Assembly: GCA_913031655.1 (NCBI GenBank)
Contig: CAJWFY010000077.1
Span: forward strand, 1 to 6,924
Length of the DNA: 6,924 nt
Origin: an uncultured Flavobacteriaceae bacterium
GTDB lineage: Bacteria > Bacteroidota > Bacteroidia > Flavobacteriales > Flavobacteriaceae
Direction of reading: 5' to 3'
Shown here: in pieces, positions 1-6,090 of the stretch
Layout of the letters: each line of letters opens with the position of its first letter
Position numbering within the stretch: the first letter of the stretch is position 1
Notes under the pieces: model-generated
Seen by the model: the letters and a program-made list of their open reading frames with translations, nothing else
Told to the model about the DNA's origin: nothing
The model's database searches: none
Program-made: the position numbers and the translations under genes

Positions 1-74
1 GGGAACTTACTGGTGAAATCACTAATGATGAATTACTAGGGAATATATTTTCTAAATTCTGTATTGGGAAGTAA
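1..74 (+). CDS. mnmE: tRNA uridine-5-carboxymethylaminomethyl modification GTPase MnmE, C-terminal end only (partial)
   Basis: The frame beginning at base 3 encodes 23 residues, running from ELTGEI to the end KFCIGK, followed by TAA at 72-74. MnmE (TrmE/ThdF) proteins characteristically end in a helix leading to F-C-I-G-K; the invariant cysteine of that tail is present. With MnmG, MnmE modifies the wobble uridine of certain tRNAs in the cytoplasm. Everything upstream, including the G domain, lies outside the window. The gene is not part of the trp operon: about 270 nt, a convergent fragment and a separate promoter lie between them. Identification rests on a short but very distinctive tail. 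Confidence 0.85.
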   Translation, partial: ELTGEITNDELLGNIFSKFCIGK

Positions 75-77
75 GTT

Positions 78-272
78 CTAATGTCTTGAACGTACCCTGT
101 AAGTTTTTAAAAAGTCGTTTACATCCTCTTTAAAAAAGTATCTTTTACGTTGAGGCTTACTGTAAGCTATTAGACCTTGACTGCAATAATTATCTAATGT
201 ATTTGAGGCTATGTTAAGCATCTTACAAAGCTCCTTTGAAGTATGGATGATATAGATTCTAAATGAAGCGTT
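78..272 (-). pseudogene. Remnant of an excisionase/MerR-type helix-turn-helix protein, 5'-truncated
   Basis: The minus strand is open for 64 codons, with its TAG at 78-80. It encodes a recognisable winged-HTH of the excisionase (helix_turn_helix_17) type: TSKELCKMLNIASNTLDNYC (two helices and turn), GLIAYSKPQRKRYFF (wing), then KEDVNDFLKTYRVRSRH. Such small proteins are common in Bacteroidetes mobile elements, next to tyrosine integrases. No ATG, GTG or TTG precedes the helix-turn-helix before the in-frame stop at 273-275. The only ATG (219-221) would remove the first helix, leaving 47 residues. Family members usually have several dozen residues before this domain. A neighbouring frame stays open upstream (…SLVFKTLHLESISSI), so a frameshift near 245-250 is possible, but that frame lacks an ATG too. 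The fragment converges on mnmE with only 3 nt between the stops. I see a real domain and infer a decayed gene; a non-ATG start cannot be excluded. Confidence 0.6.
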
Positions 273-300
273 TTAAAGACCAATGATTTAATTTTGTAAA

Positions 301-326
301 TTGATCAAAATTTTTGATTAATCAAA
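301..326. promoter_or_regulatory. Palindrome cluster upstream of the trp promoter, possible operator (weak)
   Basis: Perfect palindromes TTGATCAA (301-308) and TTTGATTAATCAAA (313-326) sit side by side. An inverted repeat, ATCAAAA-t-TTTTGAT (304-318), bridges them. The cluster ends 19 nt before the -33 box, and further TTTGAT words recur near 335-340 and 346-351. Position and symmetry would suit a dimeric regulator, but the region is very AT-rich and such words arise by chance. No known operator is recognised. Confidence 0.2.
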
Positions 327-345
327 GTTTAACAATTTGATTTAT

Positions 346-376
346 TTTGATAATTATAAATTTAAATCTATATTTG
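346..376 (+). promoter_or_regulatory. Bacteroidetes-type promoter of the trp operon
   Basis: TTTG at 346-349 is followed, after exactly 19 nt, by TATATTTG at 369-376. This is a full match to the Bacteroidetes primary-sigma consensus (TTTG, about 19 nt, TAnnTTTG). Transcription would be expected to start roughly at 380-386, a few bases before the leader-peptide ATG at 393. That would make an attenuated leader RNA of about 135 nt. A second TAnnTTTG word at 289-296 has no TTTG at the right distance. Motif and spacing are read directly; activity is inferred. Confidence 0.75.
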
Positions 377-392
377 ATTTTTTAATATTTAT

Positions 393-455
393 ATGAACAA
401 AAATTTAAATACAATTAGTTGGTATAGCTCTCGAAATTTAACAATCGTGATCTAA
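393..455 (+). CDS. trpL: trp operon leader peptide (20 codons, one Trp codon)
   Basis: This short frame, ATG 393-395 to TAA 453-455, encodes a 20-residue peptide with the central sequence TISWYSSRN; the sole Trp codon is TGG at 420-422 (residue 10). Three things support it as a real leader: it starts just downstream of the consensus promoter; it ends 28 nt before the terminator in front of trpE; and its codons lie exactly where an attenuator needs them. The Trp codon forms the foot of the 1:2 hairpin, and the stop lies in the strand that would otherwise form the antiterminator. A ribosome waiting for Trp-tRNA at 420-422 would leave 445-459 free; one that reaches the stop would cover it. There is no Shine-Dalgarno, as for the other genes here. 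A single Trp codon is fewer than the tandem pair of enteric trpL. It is too short for homology to settle. Confidence 0.65.
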   Translation: MNKNLNTISWYSSRNLTIVI

Positions 456-517
456 CCTTAATATATATTTAAAATTATAATACAAAAGGCTTGTCTATCA
501 CGACAAGCCTTTTTTTT
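421..517 (+). promoter_or_regulatory. Ribosome-dependent transcription attenuator of the trp operon
   Basis: Three competing RNA structures can be paired by hand. The 1:2 hairpin is GGU·UAG·UC·CGA (421-434, bulged A424 and mismatches at 428 and 431) against UCG·GA·CUA·ACC (445-457), giving 11 pairs. The 2:3 antiterminator is UCGUGAU (445-451) with AUCACGA (497-503), continued by AA (454-455) with UU (491-492) and CCUU (456-459) with AAGG (486-489), giving 13 pairs. The 3:4 terminator is 484-495 with 502-513. Structures 1:2 and 2:3 share 445-457; 2:3 and 3:4 share 486-495 and 502-503. Hence scarcity of charged tRNA-Trp should favour read-through into trpE, while plenty, or no translation at all, should favour termination. 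The pairings are seen; the regulatory outcome is inferred from the classic trp/his attenuator logic. Confidence 0.7.
484..517 (+). terminator. Intrinsic terminator in the trp leader (attenuator 3:4 stem)
   Basis: AAAAGGCTTGTC (484-495) pairs perfectly with GACAAGCCTTTT (502-513) around the 6-nt loop TATCAC. The GC-containing core is 8 bp, and eight consecutive T occupy 510-517. It lies directly upstream of trpE (ATG at 528) with the operon promoter before it, so it ends the leader transcript rather than any preceding gene. It is the strongest intrinsic terminator I found in the window. Confidence 0.9.
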
Positions 518-527
518 ATTTGCAATT

Positions 528-1922
528 ATGAAAACTTTTAGCCTTTATACCCATTACAAGAAAATACTCGCCGATACCATAACTCCGGTTAGTATTTATT
601 TGAAAATTAGAGATCAATTTCCCAATAGCATTTTGCTTGAGAGTAGTGACTATCATGCGAATGACAACAGTTTCTCATACATTTGTTTTAATCCAATTGG
701 GTCAATAACCGTTAATAATAATAAAATCATTCAAAAGTTCCCTGACGGTAGTAGAACTACAAAAAAAGCTGAACTAGTAGTGGAAGCTATTGATCAATTT
801 AAAAATAGATTTAAAGTCAAATCTGAGAAGAAATTTAAGTTTATAAACAATGGTTTGTTTGGTTACACTTCATACGATGCTGTAAAGTATTTTGAAGATT
901 TAAGTCTTTCTAAAAAAGCCGATTCAGTTGATATTCCAGATTTATTTTATGCAGTTTATCAGAACATTATTGTTATTAACCATTTTAAAAATGAAGCGTA
1001 TATTTTTGATCACTCATTTGATAGTAGTAATAATATTGAAAGTATTTTAGCTTTAATCAAATCAAAACCCTTTTCAACATTTGATTTTTCAACAACAACA
1101 GCTATAGATTCTAATTTGTCTGATCTTGATTATAAGGCTCAAGTCGAATTAGCAAAAAAACATTGCGCACGAGGAGATGTCTACCAACTAGTGTTATCGA
1201 AGCAATTTTCTCAAGGATTTAAAGGTGATGAATTCAATGTTTACAGATCCTTAAGAAGTATCAATCCATCTCCATATTTATTTTATTTTGATTATGGTGA
1301 TTTTAAAATTTTTGGAAGTTCCCCAGAATCTCAACTAGTTGTTTCTGATGGTAGAGCAGAAATTCACCCCATTGCAGGGACTTTTAAACGGACTGGAAAT
1401 GACATAGAAGATGCTGAATTGGCTAAGAGCCTTACTGAAGACGAAAAAGAAAATGCTGAGCATGTAATGCTAGTCGATTTGGCAAGAAATGATTTGAGTC
1501 GTCATACGAATCAAGTTAAAGTCGAAACTTATAAAGAAGTACAGTTTTTTTCACATGTTATTCACTTGACAAGCAAAGTAACTGGGAAAATTCACAAAAA
1601 CACCTCAACCATGCAAGTGGTTGCAGATACTTTTCCTGCGGGAACATTAAGCGGCGCACCTAAATATAAGGCTATGCAGCTTATAGAAAAATACGAAAAA
1701 ACAAGCCGTGGATATTATGGTGGTGCAATTGGTTTTATGGATTTTAATGGAAATTACAACCATGCAATTATGATAAGAACATTTTTAAGCAAAAATCATC
1801 AACTGCATTGGCAAGCTGGCGCTGGTTTGGTTTCTAAATCAGATCCAGAACTCGAATTACAAGAAGTTTATAATAAACTAGGTGCCTTAACAAGTGCTAT
1901 AGAACTAGCAAAAAAACTTTAA
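528..1922 (+). CDS. trpE: Anthranilate synthase component I (TrpE)
   Basis: This is the large subunit that makes anthranilate from chorismate, with ammonia delivered by TrpG; it is the first committed step and the usual target of Trp feedback. At 464 residues it is shorter than enteric TrpE (about 520). The N-terminal domain carries the LLESSD allosteric motif (36-41). NPSPYLF (246-252), also linked to Trp binding, opens the chorismate-binding half. The latter has GSSPES (263-268), HPIAGT (280-285), DEKENAEHVMLVDLARND (305-322), FPAGTLSGAPK (369-379), GYYGGAIG (395-402) and AGAGLVSKSDPELELQE (430-446). Glutamates E311 and E446 are the expected magnesium ligands. The presence of LLES and NPSPY argues for TrpE rather than PabB. 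The ATG is 10 nt after the attenuator U-run and fits the family N-terminus (HYKKILADTITPVSIYLKIR). trpG follows after 1 nt. Feedback inhibition is probable since both Trp-site motifs are intact. Confidence 0.97.
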   Translation: MKTFSLYTHYKKILADTITPVSIYLKIRDQFPNSILLESSDYHANDNSFSYICFNPIGSITVNNNKIIQKFPDGSRTTKKAELVVEAIDQFKNRFKVKSEKKFKFINNGLFGYTSYDAVKYFEDLSLSKKADSVDIPDLFYAVYQNIIVINHFKNEAYIFDHSFDSSNNIESILALIKSKPFSTFDFSTTTAIDSNLSDLDYKAQVELAKKHCARGDVYQLVLSKQFSQGFKGDEFNVYRSLRSINPSPYLFYFDYGDFKIFGSSPESQLVVSDGRAEIHPIAGTFKRTGNDIEDAELAKSLTEDEKENAEHVMLVDLARNDLSRHTNQVKVETYKEVQFFSHVIHLTSKVTGKIHKNTSTMQVVADTFPAGTLSGAPKYKAMQLIEKYEKTSRGYYGGAIGFMDFNGNYNHAIMIRTFLSKNHQLHWQAGAGLVSKSDPELELQEVYNKLGALTSAIELAKKL

Positions 1923-1923
1923 A

Positions 1924-2487
1924 ATGAAAAACATATTAGTTATCGATAACTACGATAGTTTCACATATAACATTGTACACTACTTAAATGAGTTAGATTG
2001 TAAAGTGACTGTACTTAGAAATGACAAATTCGAATTGAATGCCTTATTGCCTTACGACAAAATTTTGCTTTCACCTGGACCAGGTATTCCAGATGAAGCA
2101 GGTTTACTAAAAGCTGTTATTGAAACTTATGCTCATTCAAAAAGTATTTTAGGTGTTTGTTTAGGTCAACAAGCTATTGCAGAAGTTTTTGGCGGAAGCT
2201 TAATTAATTTAAAGGAGGTTTTTCATGGAGTTTCAACTACTATAGATATTACAAAAACCGATTATCTTTTTGAAGGACTAGAGAAGAAAATTCAAGTGGG
2301 GCGCTATCACTCTTGGGTCGTTAATCCTAATTTACCAGATTGCTTAGAGGCAACCTCAGTTGATTCTGATGGTCAAATTATGTCGTTACGTCATTGTGTT
2401 TTAGATGTTCGAGGCATGCAATTCCATCCAGAATCAGTATTAACTCCTAATGGGAAAGAATTATTAAAGAATTGGGTAAACCATTAA
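1924..2487 (+). CDS. trpG: Anthranilate synthase component II, glutamine amidotransferase (TrpG)
   Basis: This is the class I glutamine amidotransferase that hydrolyses glutamine and passes ammonia to TrpE. It is 187 residues, normal for a free-standing TrpG, and is not fused to TrpD as in enterics. Visible motifs are DNYDSFTYN (8-16), LSPGPGIP (49-56), the nucleophile elbow GVCLGQ (77-82, Cys79), GRYHSW (126-131) and GMQFHPES (164-171). Cys79, His168 and Glu170 form the triad. The start is 1 nt after the trpE stop, which suggests translational coupling and matched subunit amounts. By sequence alone TrpG and PabA are close; position between trpE and trpD decides for TrpG, though such a subunit may also serve PabB. 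An AAAGGAGG stretch inside the gene (2211-2218) does not open a useful reading frame. Confidence 0.96.
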   Translation: MKNILVIDNYDSFTYNIVHYLNELDCKVTVLRNDKFELNALLPYDKILLSPGPGIPDEAGLLKAVIETYAHSKSILGVCLGQQAIAEVFGGSLINLKEVFHGVSTTIDITKTDYLFEGLEKKIQVGRYHSWVVNPNLPDCLEATSVDSDGQIMSLRHCVLDVRGMQFHPESVLTPNGKELLKNWVNH

Positions 2488-2499
2488 TTCAAAATAAGC

Positions 2500-3495
2500 A
2501 TGAAACAATTAATAAATAGACTCGTCAATCATGAAACGCTGAGTGTTGAAGAAGCTAAAATGGCACTAGTAAGCATATCAAAAGGGAATTCCAATCAAAG
2601 TCATATTGCTAGTTTTTTGACCGTATTTATGATGCGAAGCATTACCCTACAAGAACTCCAAGGCTTTAGAGCCGCTTTATTAGAACTTTGTGTTCCTGTA
2701 GATCTTTCTGAATTTAATACCATTGATCTATGTGGTACTGGTGGTGACGGTAAGGATACTTTTAATATTTCTACATTAGCTTCTTTTGTAACTGCTGGAG
2801 CTGGAGTAAAAGTAGCTAAGCATGGTAATTATGGTATATCTTCAATCTGTGGTTCTTCCAATGTTCTTGAACATTTAGGGGTCAAATTTTCTAATAATGA
2901 AGATTTTTTAAAAAAATGTATAGATCAAGCAGGAATCTGTGTGCTTCACGCACCTTTATTTCATCCTGCCATGAAAAATGTTGGACCTGTAAGACGTGAA
3001 TTAGGAGTGAAAACATTTTTCAATATACTTGGCCCTATTGTTAACCCTTCATTTCCTCAAAATCAGATTGTAGGTGTTTTTAACCTAGAACTCATGCGTT
3101 TATATAGCTACCTATATCAGAATACCAACAAAAACTATAGTATTGTTCATAGCTTAGAAGGTTACGACGAAATTTCTTTGACGGGTAATGCTAAAATCAT
3201 TACAAATTTTAGTGAAAGCTTATTTCGCCCTACTGATTTAGGTCTAAACATTATAAATCAACACGAAATTTTTGGTGGAAATACGATAAAATCTTCAGTA
3301 GATATTTTTTTAAAAATTATTAATGGTAAGGGTACTGAAGCTCAAAATCAGGTAGTATGTGCCAATGCTGGACTAGCCATTGCAACAGTAAAAAACATAA
3401 CACACTTATCTGGTTATGAGTTAGCTAAAGAATCCTTAAATAACGGAAATGCCAGTAGAAGTCTCAAAAAATTAATTAAAATTAGTCAATCATGA
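2500..3495 (+). CDS. trpD: Anthranilate phosphoribosyltransferase (TrpD)
   Basis: TrpD joins anthranilate to PRPP, giving phosphoribosyl-anthranilate and pyrophosphate. Its 331 residues match the usual stand-alone length. An N-terminal helical domain (about 1-70, LSVEEAKMAL, SHIASFLTVFMMR) precedes the nucleoside-phosphorylase-type catalytic domain. The PRPP loop reads DLCGTGGDGKDTFNIST (76-92), followed by KHGN (107-110), APLFHPAMKNVGPVRRELGVKTFFNILGP-type sequence (151-179) with Arg165/Arg166, and the metal-binding pair in GYDEIS (Asp223, Glu224). After KHGN many family members read R-(A/S)-(V/I)-SS, whereas here it is YGISS (111-115); this seems to be a Bacteroidetes variant and does not touch the main catalytic residues. 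The gene starts 12 nt after trpG and its TGA overlaps the trpC ATG by 4 nt (ATGA). It contains no Trp residue. Confidence 0.96.
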   Translation: MKQLINRLVNHETLSVEEAKMALVSISKGNSNQSHIASFLTVFMMRSITLQELQGFRAALLELCVPVDLSEFNTIDLCGTGGDGKDTFNISTLASFVTAGAGVKVAKHGNYGISSICGSSNVLEHLGVKFSNNEDFLKKCIDQAGICVLHAPLFHPAMKNVGPVRRELGVKTFFNILGPIVNPSFPQNQIVGVFNLELMRLYSYLYQNTNKNYSIVHSLEGYDEISLTGNAKIITNFSESLFRPTDLGLNIINQHEIFGGNTIKSSVDIFLKIINGKGTEAQNQVVCANAGLAIATVKNITHLSGYELAKESLNNGNASRSLKKLIKISQS

Positions 3496-4280
3496 ATATT
3501 TTAGAACGTATCATCGCAGACAAAATAAAAGAAGTTGCTTTAAGGAAGAAAATGATTCCAACTTTCCAATTGGAAAGATCCTTTTTATTTGACAGGCCAA
3601 CCTTCTCGCTCGTAAAAAACTTACAAGAAAGCACTACAGGTATAATAGCAGAGTACAAAAGACGTTCACCGTCAAAAGGAATAATTAATAATAGCTTCAG
3701 CATCGCTGATGTAGCTTCAAGCTATGAAAATGCAGGAGTTTGTGGTATATCTGTGTTAACCGATGGTAAATATTTTGGAGGCTCAATTGAAGATTTAGCG
3801 ACTGCTAGAGCAAGTTGTAAATTACCTATTCTACGAAAAGATTTTATTGTAGACACCTATCAAATTTTTGAGGCAAAAGCTCATGGTGCTGATGTCATTT
3901 TGCTAATTGCAGCTGTTTTAAGCCCTGCTAAAATTACTCATTTTTCACAACTTGCTAAACAACTTAATTTAGAGGTTTTACTCGAAGTAAATAATGTTGT
4001 TGAAATTCAGGAATCCATGCAGTCTAGTTTAGATTTAATTGGTATAAACAATAGAAATTTAAAAACTTTTGAAGTTAATCTCAACACAAGTAAATCATTA
4101 AGTACGGAGATTCCTGATGATTTTATAAAAATATCCGAAAGTGGCATTAGCAATACCGAAACTATTTTAGAATTAAAGCTTTTTGGATTTAGAGGATTTC
4201 TTATTGGTGAGAATTTCATGAAAACTGAAAATCCTGGTCATAGCGCTAAAACATTTATTAATAATTTAAAAAAAAATTAA
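3492..4280 (+). CDS. trpC: Indole-3-glycerol-phosphate synthase (TrpC)
   Basis: TrpC closes the indole ring, turning CdRP into indole-3-glycerol phosphate with loss of CO2 and water. It is a 262-residue single-domain (βα)8 barrel, not fused to TrpF. Key segments are IIAEYKRRSPSKG (51-63; Glu54 and Lys56), SVLTDGKYFGGS (87-98), LPILRKDFIVD (111-121; general-acid Lys116), EVLLEV (161-166; Glu165), GINNRNL (184-190; Asn186), ISESGI (214-219; Glu216) and the phosphate-binding end FLIGENFM (236-243). These correspond to the catalytic set known in Sulfolobus TrpC (Glu51, Lys53, Lys110, Glu159, Asn180, Glu210). The ATG overlaps the trpD stop by 4 nt, a typical coupling arrangement, and trpF begins 1 nt after the stop. 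It contains no Trp residue. Confidence 0.97.
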   Translation: MNILERIIADKIKEVALRKKMIPTFQLERSFLFDRPTFSLVKNLQESTTGIIAEYKRRSPSKGIINNSFSIADVASSYENAGVCGISVLTDGKYFGGSIEDLATARASCKLPILRKDFIVDTYQIFEAKAHGADVILLIAAVLSPAKITHFSQLAKQLNLEVLLEVNNVVEIQESMQSSLDLIGINNRNLKTFEVNLNTSKSLSTEIPDDFIKISESGISNTETILELKLFGFRGFLIGENFMKTENPGHSAKTFINNLKKN

Positions 4281-4281
4281 A

Positions 4282-4917
4282 ATGAAACTAAAAATTTGTG
4301 GTATGACCTTAGATTACAATATTAGTGAAGTTGCATCCATAGAGCCAGAATATATAGGCTTTATATTTCATGAAAAGTCACCTCGATTTTTTAAAGGAAG
4401 AATACCCAATTTACCAAAACACATTATAACTGTTGGTGTTTTTGTTAATGCACCTTTTGAATACATTAAAACAACAGTTAATAAACACCTTTTAAAGTCT
4501 GTACAATTACATGGAGAAGAGTCCGCAGAGTTTTGCAAAAAGGTAAAATCGTTGGGAGTTATCGTTATTAAAGTATTTTCAATAAAGAATCAATTTGACT
4601 TTAGTGTTCTTGAGGTTTATGATTCTGTTTGTGATTACTATTTATTTGATACAAAAGGTAAAAAATATGGTGGCAATGGTTACACTTTCAATTGGAACGT
4701 TTTAAAAAAATACCCTTATTCAAAACCTTATTTTTTAAGTGGTGGTATTGGTCCTAAAGAGATAGATTCCATTTTGACTTTTTTAAAAAACCCTGAATCT
4801 GATCTGTGCTGTACCTTAGATCTTAATAGTAAATTTGAGACTGTTTCAGTATTAAAGGACATCAAACTATTAAAAATATTTAAACTTCAACTAAATAGTA
4901 ATAATTATGCAGTATAA
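4282..4917 (+). CDS. trpF: Phosphoribosylanthranilate isomerase (TrpF)
   Basis: TrpF performs the Amadori rearrangement of phosphoribosyl-anthranilate to CdRP, the step before TrpC. It is 211 residues, the normal size. The barrel motifs are KICGMT (4-9; catalytic base Cys6), GFIFHEKSPR (26-35), VGVFVN (51-56), VQLHGEE (74-80), FDTKGKKYGGNG (122-133; general-acid Asp123), FLSGGIGP (151-158) and LDLNSKFE (179-186). The last is normally followed by a Pro-Gly pair before Lys-Asp; here residues 187-193 read TVSVLKD, so the Pro-Gly is lost while Lys192-Asp193 remain. The C-terminus runs about a dozen residues past this (KLLKIFKLQLNSNNYAV), and its last 11 nt overlap the start of trpB. It looks functional; it is the most diverged of the seven proteins by eye. 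Confidence 0.95.
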   Translation: MKLKICGMTLDYNISEVASIEPEYIGFIFHEKSPRFFKGRIPNLPKHIITVGVFVNAPFEYIKTTVNKHLLKSVQLHGEESAEFCKKVKSLGVIVIKVFSIKNQFDFSVLEVYDSVCDYYLFDTKGKKYGGNGYTFNWNVLKKYPYSKPYFLSGGIGPKEIDSILTFLKNPESDLCCTLDLNSKFETVSVLKDIKLLKIFKLQLNSNNYAV

Positions 4918-6088
4918 TATAAATGAAAATGGATATTATGGTGATTTTGGAGGTGCTTATATCCCTGAAATGCTATATCCAAATATAGAAGAATTACGTC
5001 AGAATTATTTAAAAATAATGACTGAACCTGATTTTATAACTGAATTTAATGCTTTACTAAAAGATTATGTAGGAAGACCATCTCCACTTTATTTCGCAAA
5101 ACGCTTAAGTGCAAGATATAATACAAAAATTTATTTAAAAAGAGAAGATTTAAATCATACAGGAGCACATAAAATCAACAATACTATTGGTCAAATTCTA
5201 GTTGCTAAACGTTTAGGTAAAAATCGTATTATTGCTGAGACTGGAGCCGGACAGCATGGGGTAGCTACAGCAACAGTCTGTGCTTTAATGAACATGGAGT
5301 GTATCGTGTATATGGGTGAAGTAGACATTGTAAGGCAAGCACAAAATGTAGCTCGAATGAAAATATTAGGTGCAAAAATTGTTCCCGTATTATCAGGGAG
5401 TAAAACTCTAAAAGACGCTACAAATGAAGCCATTCGTGATTGGATTAATCACCCCGTAGATACTCACTACATCATAGGCAGTGTTGTAGGTCCTCACCCT
5501 TATCCAGATATGGTTGCTCGATTTCAAGCTGTAATTTCTAAGGAAATACAATGGCAGTTACAAGAAAAAGAAGGCCGTTCTAATCCAGATTACGTGATAG
5601 CGTGTGTAGGGGGTGGGAGTAATGCTGCAGGTGCTTATTACCATTATCTAGAAAACACAGATGTAAAACTTATTGCAGTTGAAGCAGCAGGAAAAGGTGT
5701 GTACTCTGGTGAAAGTGCAGCCACATCTATACTAGGAAATGAAGGGATTATTCATGGGAGTAAAACCCTTTTAATGCAAACACAAGATGGTCAAATAGTT
5801 GAACCTTACTCTATATCTGCTGGACTGGATTATCCAGGCGTGGGGCCTATGCACGCAAATTTATTTAAATCAGGTCGTGCAGAATTTATTGCCATAACAG
5901 ATGATCAAGCCATGACGGCAGGTTTAGAATTGTGTCAATTAGAAGGAATCATCCCGGCTATTGAAACGTCACATTCTTTAGCTATTTTTAATCAAAAAAA
6001 ATTCAAACCTAACGATGTATTAGTAATTAATCTATCTGGACGTGGTGACAAAGATTTAAATACTTTTATCAATCATTTTAAATTATAA
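4907..6088 (+). CDS. trpB: Tryptophan synthase beta chain (TrpB)
   Basis: This PLP enzyme condenses indole, channelled from TrpA, with serine to give tryptophan, as an α2β2 complex. It is 393 residues, close to the E. coli 397, and of the standard TrpB1 type. Motifs are GYYGDFGGAYIPEML (9-23), GRPSPLYFAKRLS (56-68), KREDLNHTGAHKINN (78-92; Schiff-base Lys89), ETGAGQHG (111-118; catalytic Glu111), the PLP-phosphate loop GGGSNAAG (235-242), SAGLDYPGVGP (304-314; Asp308) and NLSGRGDKD (375-383; Ser377 near the PLP nitrogen). The ATG overlaps the end of trpF by 11 nt; the N-terminal sequence matches the family from there, so the overlap is accepted. trpA follows after 2 nt. It is the best conserved protein here. 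Confidence 0.98.
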   Translation: MQYNINENGYYGDFGGAYIPEMLYPNIEELRQNYLKIMTEPDFITEFNALLKDYVGRPSPLYFAKRLSARYNTKIYLKREDLNHTGAHKINNTIGQILVAKRLGKNRIIAETGAGQHGVATATVCALMNMECIVYMGEVDIVRQAQNVARMKILGAKIVPVLSGSKTLKDATNEAIRDWINHPVDTHYIIGSVVGPHPYPDMVARFQAVISKEIQWQLQEKEGRSNPDYVIACVGGGSNAAGAYYHYLENTDVKLIAVEAAGKGVYSGESAATSILGNEGIIHGSKTLLMQTQDGQIVEPYSISAGLDYPGVGPMHANLFKSGRAEFIAITDDQAMTAGLELCQLEGIIPAIETSHSLAIFNQKKFKPNDVLVINLSGRGDKDLNTFINHFKL

Positions 6089-6090
6089 CT

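Noticed and set aside
3..78. 8-bp inverted repeat GAACTTAC (3-10) / GTAAGTTC (71-78) around the mnmE end
   Set aside because: Arms are 60 nt apart, lie partly in mnmE coding sequence and are short; no further symmetry supports an att-type structure.
289..296. Second TAnnTTTG word as an additional promoter
   Set aside because: The bases at the proper -33 distance (266-269) are AAGC, not TTTG, and there is no gene start shortly downstream.
380..527. TRAP-type or T-box control of the trp leader
   Set aside because: No series of regularly spaced GAG/TAG triplets and no T-box specifier or antiterminator consensus; the peptide-plus-hairpin arrangement explains the leader better.
2211..2227. Perfect Shine-Dalgarno-like AAAGGAGG followed by ATG inside trpG
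   Set aside because: The ATG at 2225 is out of the trpG frame and gives only six codons before a stop; the bases simply encode Lys-Glu-Val, and this lineage makes little use of such sequences.
3482..3703. Minus-strand open frame of 73 codons inside trpC
   Set aside because: It lies opposite a well-conserved TrpC; no recognisable domain and the composition expected of an antisense shadow.
4007..4219. Minus-strand open frame of 70 codons inside trpC
   Set aside because: Antisense to conserved TrpC motifs; no independent coding sign.
5191..5433. Minus-strand open frame of 80 codons inside trpB
   Set aside because: Antisense to the most conserved part of TrpB; the frame is open because of the codon pattern of the real gene.
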